Of a DNA stretch of 22,310 nucleotides, positions 21,139-22,310 are shown piece by piece (position 1 is the first letter of the stretch; the number at the start of each line of letters is the position of its first letter). Source of the DNA: Myxococcota bacterium (lineage in GTDB: Bacteria; Myxococcota_A; UBA9160; PR03); the NCBI GenBank assembly GCA_025453505.1, contig JALOQG010000021.1:1-22310 (forward strand). The letters are read 5' to 3'. The position numbers were made by a program, and so were the translations under genes. The notes below the pieces were generated by a model that did no database searches, was not told where the DNA came from, and was given only the letters and a program-made list of their open reading frames with translations.

Positions 21139-22310
21139 GCGACGCGACACGGCAACGGCCGCGCGTCGTCGTCGCGGGGGCGAGCGGCTTCGTCGGCCGC
21201 GCGCTGATCCCGCGTCTCGCGGAGCGTTTCGACGTCGTCGCGCTCTCGCGCGCCACCACCACCGAGACCGCCGACGCGACGGGCGTGCGCTGGCAGCGCT
21301 GCGACCTCTTCTCGCTGCGCGAGACGACCGAGGCGCTGGCCGGCGCCGACTACGCCGTCTACCTCGTCCACTCGATGATGCCGTCGGCACGCCTCACGCA
21401 GGGAAGCTTCGCGGACATCGACCTCGTGATCGCCGACAACTTCGCGCGCGCCGCCGAGCACGCCGGCCTCCGCCAGATCGTCTACCTCGGCGGGCTCGCG
21501 CCTTCGGACGGCGGGCTCTCGCAGCATCTCGAGAGCCGGCTCGAAGTCGAGCGCACGCTCGGCTCGCGCGGCGTGCCGGTGACCGCCGTGCGCGCGGGAC
21601 TCGTGGTCGGCGCCGGCGGATCGTCCTTCCAGATCCTGGTGCGACTGGTGCGGCGCCTGCCGCTCATGCTGTGTCCGAGCTGGACCCGCACGCTGACGCA
21701 GCCGATCGCGCTCGCGGACGTGGTCGAGGTGCTCGCCGGAGCGGTCGGCGCGCCGGACGCGACGGGCGCCGTCCTCGACGTCGGCGGGCCCGACGTGCTC
21801 TCGTATCGCGAGATGATGCAGCGAACCGCCGCGCTGCTCGGCCGTCGCGCGCGCGCGTTCTCGGTTCCGTTCTTCACGCCGGGCCTCTCACGACTCTGGG
21901 TCACGCTGGTGACGCAGACGCCGCGCGCGCTCGTCGCGCCGCTGATCCAGAGCCTGCGACACCCGATGGTGGCGTCGCGCGACGACCTCACGAAGCGGCT
22001 CGGCCGGCCCGGACTCGGCTTCGAGGACGCAGTGCGCCGCGCGCTCGAGGACGAGGCCGCGTCGCCCGACGCGAAGCGCGAGACGCAGATCGCCGCGCTC
22101 TCACACGAGCGGCGCCGGCTGCGCGCGGCGCGCACCGTGCGTTCGATCCAGCGCCTGCCCCTCCCGCCGGGTCGCGACGCCGCGTGGGTCGCGCGCGAAT
22201 ACGCCGCCTGGCTGCCGCGCCTGTTCTGGCCGCTCGTCCAGGTGGACGTGGACGCAGCGGGATCGTGCCGCTTCCGCGTGCGTCCGTTCGGCCTGCTGCT
22301 GCTGCACCTG
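21135..22310 (+). CDS. YbjT-like NAD(P)-binding (SDR-type) protein with DUF2867 region (3' partial)
   Basis: The frame is open from GTG 21135 to the window end (392 codons visible). The N-terminal Rossmann fold starts VVVAGASGFVGRALIPRL with the GxxGxxG fingerprint; YLVHSMM, QIVYLGGLAPS and RAGLVVGAG follow as in atypical SDR/NmrA-like proteins such as E. coli YbjT. From about residue 345 the protein continues into AWVAREYAAWLPRLFWPLV and FRVRPFGLLLL, which fits a DUF2867-type C-terminal domain cut by the window edge. It overlaps the upstream gene by 4 bp. Cofactor binding is well supported; reaction and substrate are unknown. Confidence 0.85.
   Translation, partial: MSDATRQRPRVVVAGASGFVGRALIPRLAERFDVVALSRATTTETADATGVRWQRCDLFSLRETTEALAGADYAVYLVHSMMPSARLTQGSFADIDLVIADNFARAAEHAGLRQIVYLGGLAPSDGGLSQHLESRLEVERTLGSRGVPVTAVRAGLVVGAGGSSFQILVRLVRRLPLMLCPSWTRTLTQPIALADVVEVLAGAVGAPDATGAVLDVGGPDVLSYREMMQRTAALLGRRARAFSVPFFTPGLSRLWVTLVTQTPRALVAPLIQSLRHPMVASRDDLTKRLGRPGLGFEDAVRRALEDEAASPDAKRETQIAALSHERRRLRAARTVRSIQRLPLPPGRDAAWVAREYAAWLPRLFWPLVQVDVDAAGSCRFRVRPFGLLLLHL

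Noticed and set aside
1..22310. tRNA, rRNA, CRISPR, insertion sequence or phage genes
   Set aside because: I looked on both strands and saw no cloverleaf with a GTTC loop, no spaced repeats, no transposase or integrase motifs.

Overview
The window is very GC-rich (by eye about 70%) and is packed with protein genes on both strands. Gaps are short, start codons often overlap stop codons, and GTG or TTG starts are common. A PEP-CTERM protein, a MacAB-TolC envelope-spanning exporter and several lipoprotein or Sec signals indicate a Gram-negative bacterium with an outer membrane. The mix of cytochrome P450, MpaB-type oxygenase, type III alkyl sulfatase and CoA-disulfide reductase/rhodanese would suit an environmental, perhaps uncultured, deltaproteobacterial-type lineage (Myxococcota, Desulfobacterota or Binatia). 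That placement is inference; no rRNA, tRNA, phage, insertion sequence or CRISPR array is visible.

Layout. (1) 1-1998, plus: the 3' part of an S13 D-Ala-D-Ala carboxypeptidase, then an HSL-type alpha/beta hydrolase. (2) 2024-4048, plus: a RiPP-like cassette. A small secreted four-cysteine peptide is followed by one protein that fuses an MNIO (DUF692) enzyme to a DUF2063 partner, which resembles a bufferin-type copper/metal-buffering peptide system. The fusion gene is preceded by three tandem 14-bp repeats that form a chain of overlapping five-codon ORFs. (3) 4045-6830: small membrane or exported proteins, an alpha/beta hydrolase, and one gene with a clear frameshift. (4) 6842-8842, minus: a type III alkyl sulfatase, divergent from (5) 8915-10606, plus: a CoA-disulfide reductase-like NADH oxidase with a C-terminal rhodanese domain. 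(6) 16350-10617, minus: a seven-gene, tightly coupled operon of TolC, MacA-like adaptor, MacB ATPase, MacB permease, two half-size YeeE/YedE sulfur transporters and a rhodanese lipoprotein. (7) 16528-19532, plus: a Yip1-like membrane protein, an MpaB/DUF2236 oxygenase, the collapsed remains of an amidohydrolase gene, and a cytochrome P450. (8) 19608-20075, minus: a PEP-CTERM protein with a possible sigma-54 promoter. (9) 20386-22310, plus: an unrecognised 250-residue protein coupled to a YbjT-like NAD(P)-binding protein that runs off the window.

The two most interesting systems are the bufferin-like cassette with its fused maturase and unusual leader, and the operon that couples a MacAB-TolC exporter to sulfur-compound transporters and a rhodanese. 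The neighbouring CoA-disulfide reductase/rhodanese gene converges on that operon and suggests a shared role in persulfide or thiosulfate handling. Three genes also carry a -10-like hexamer exactly 6 bp before ATG with no Shine-Dalgarno sequence, which suggests leaderless transcripts.
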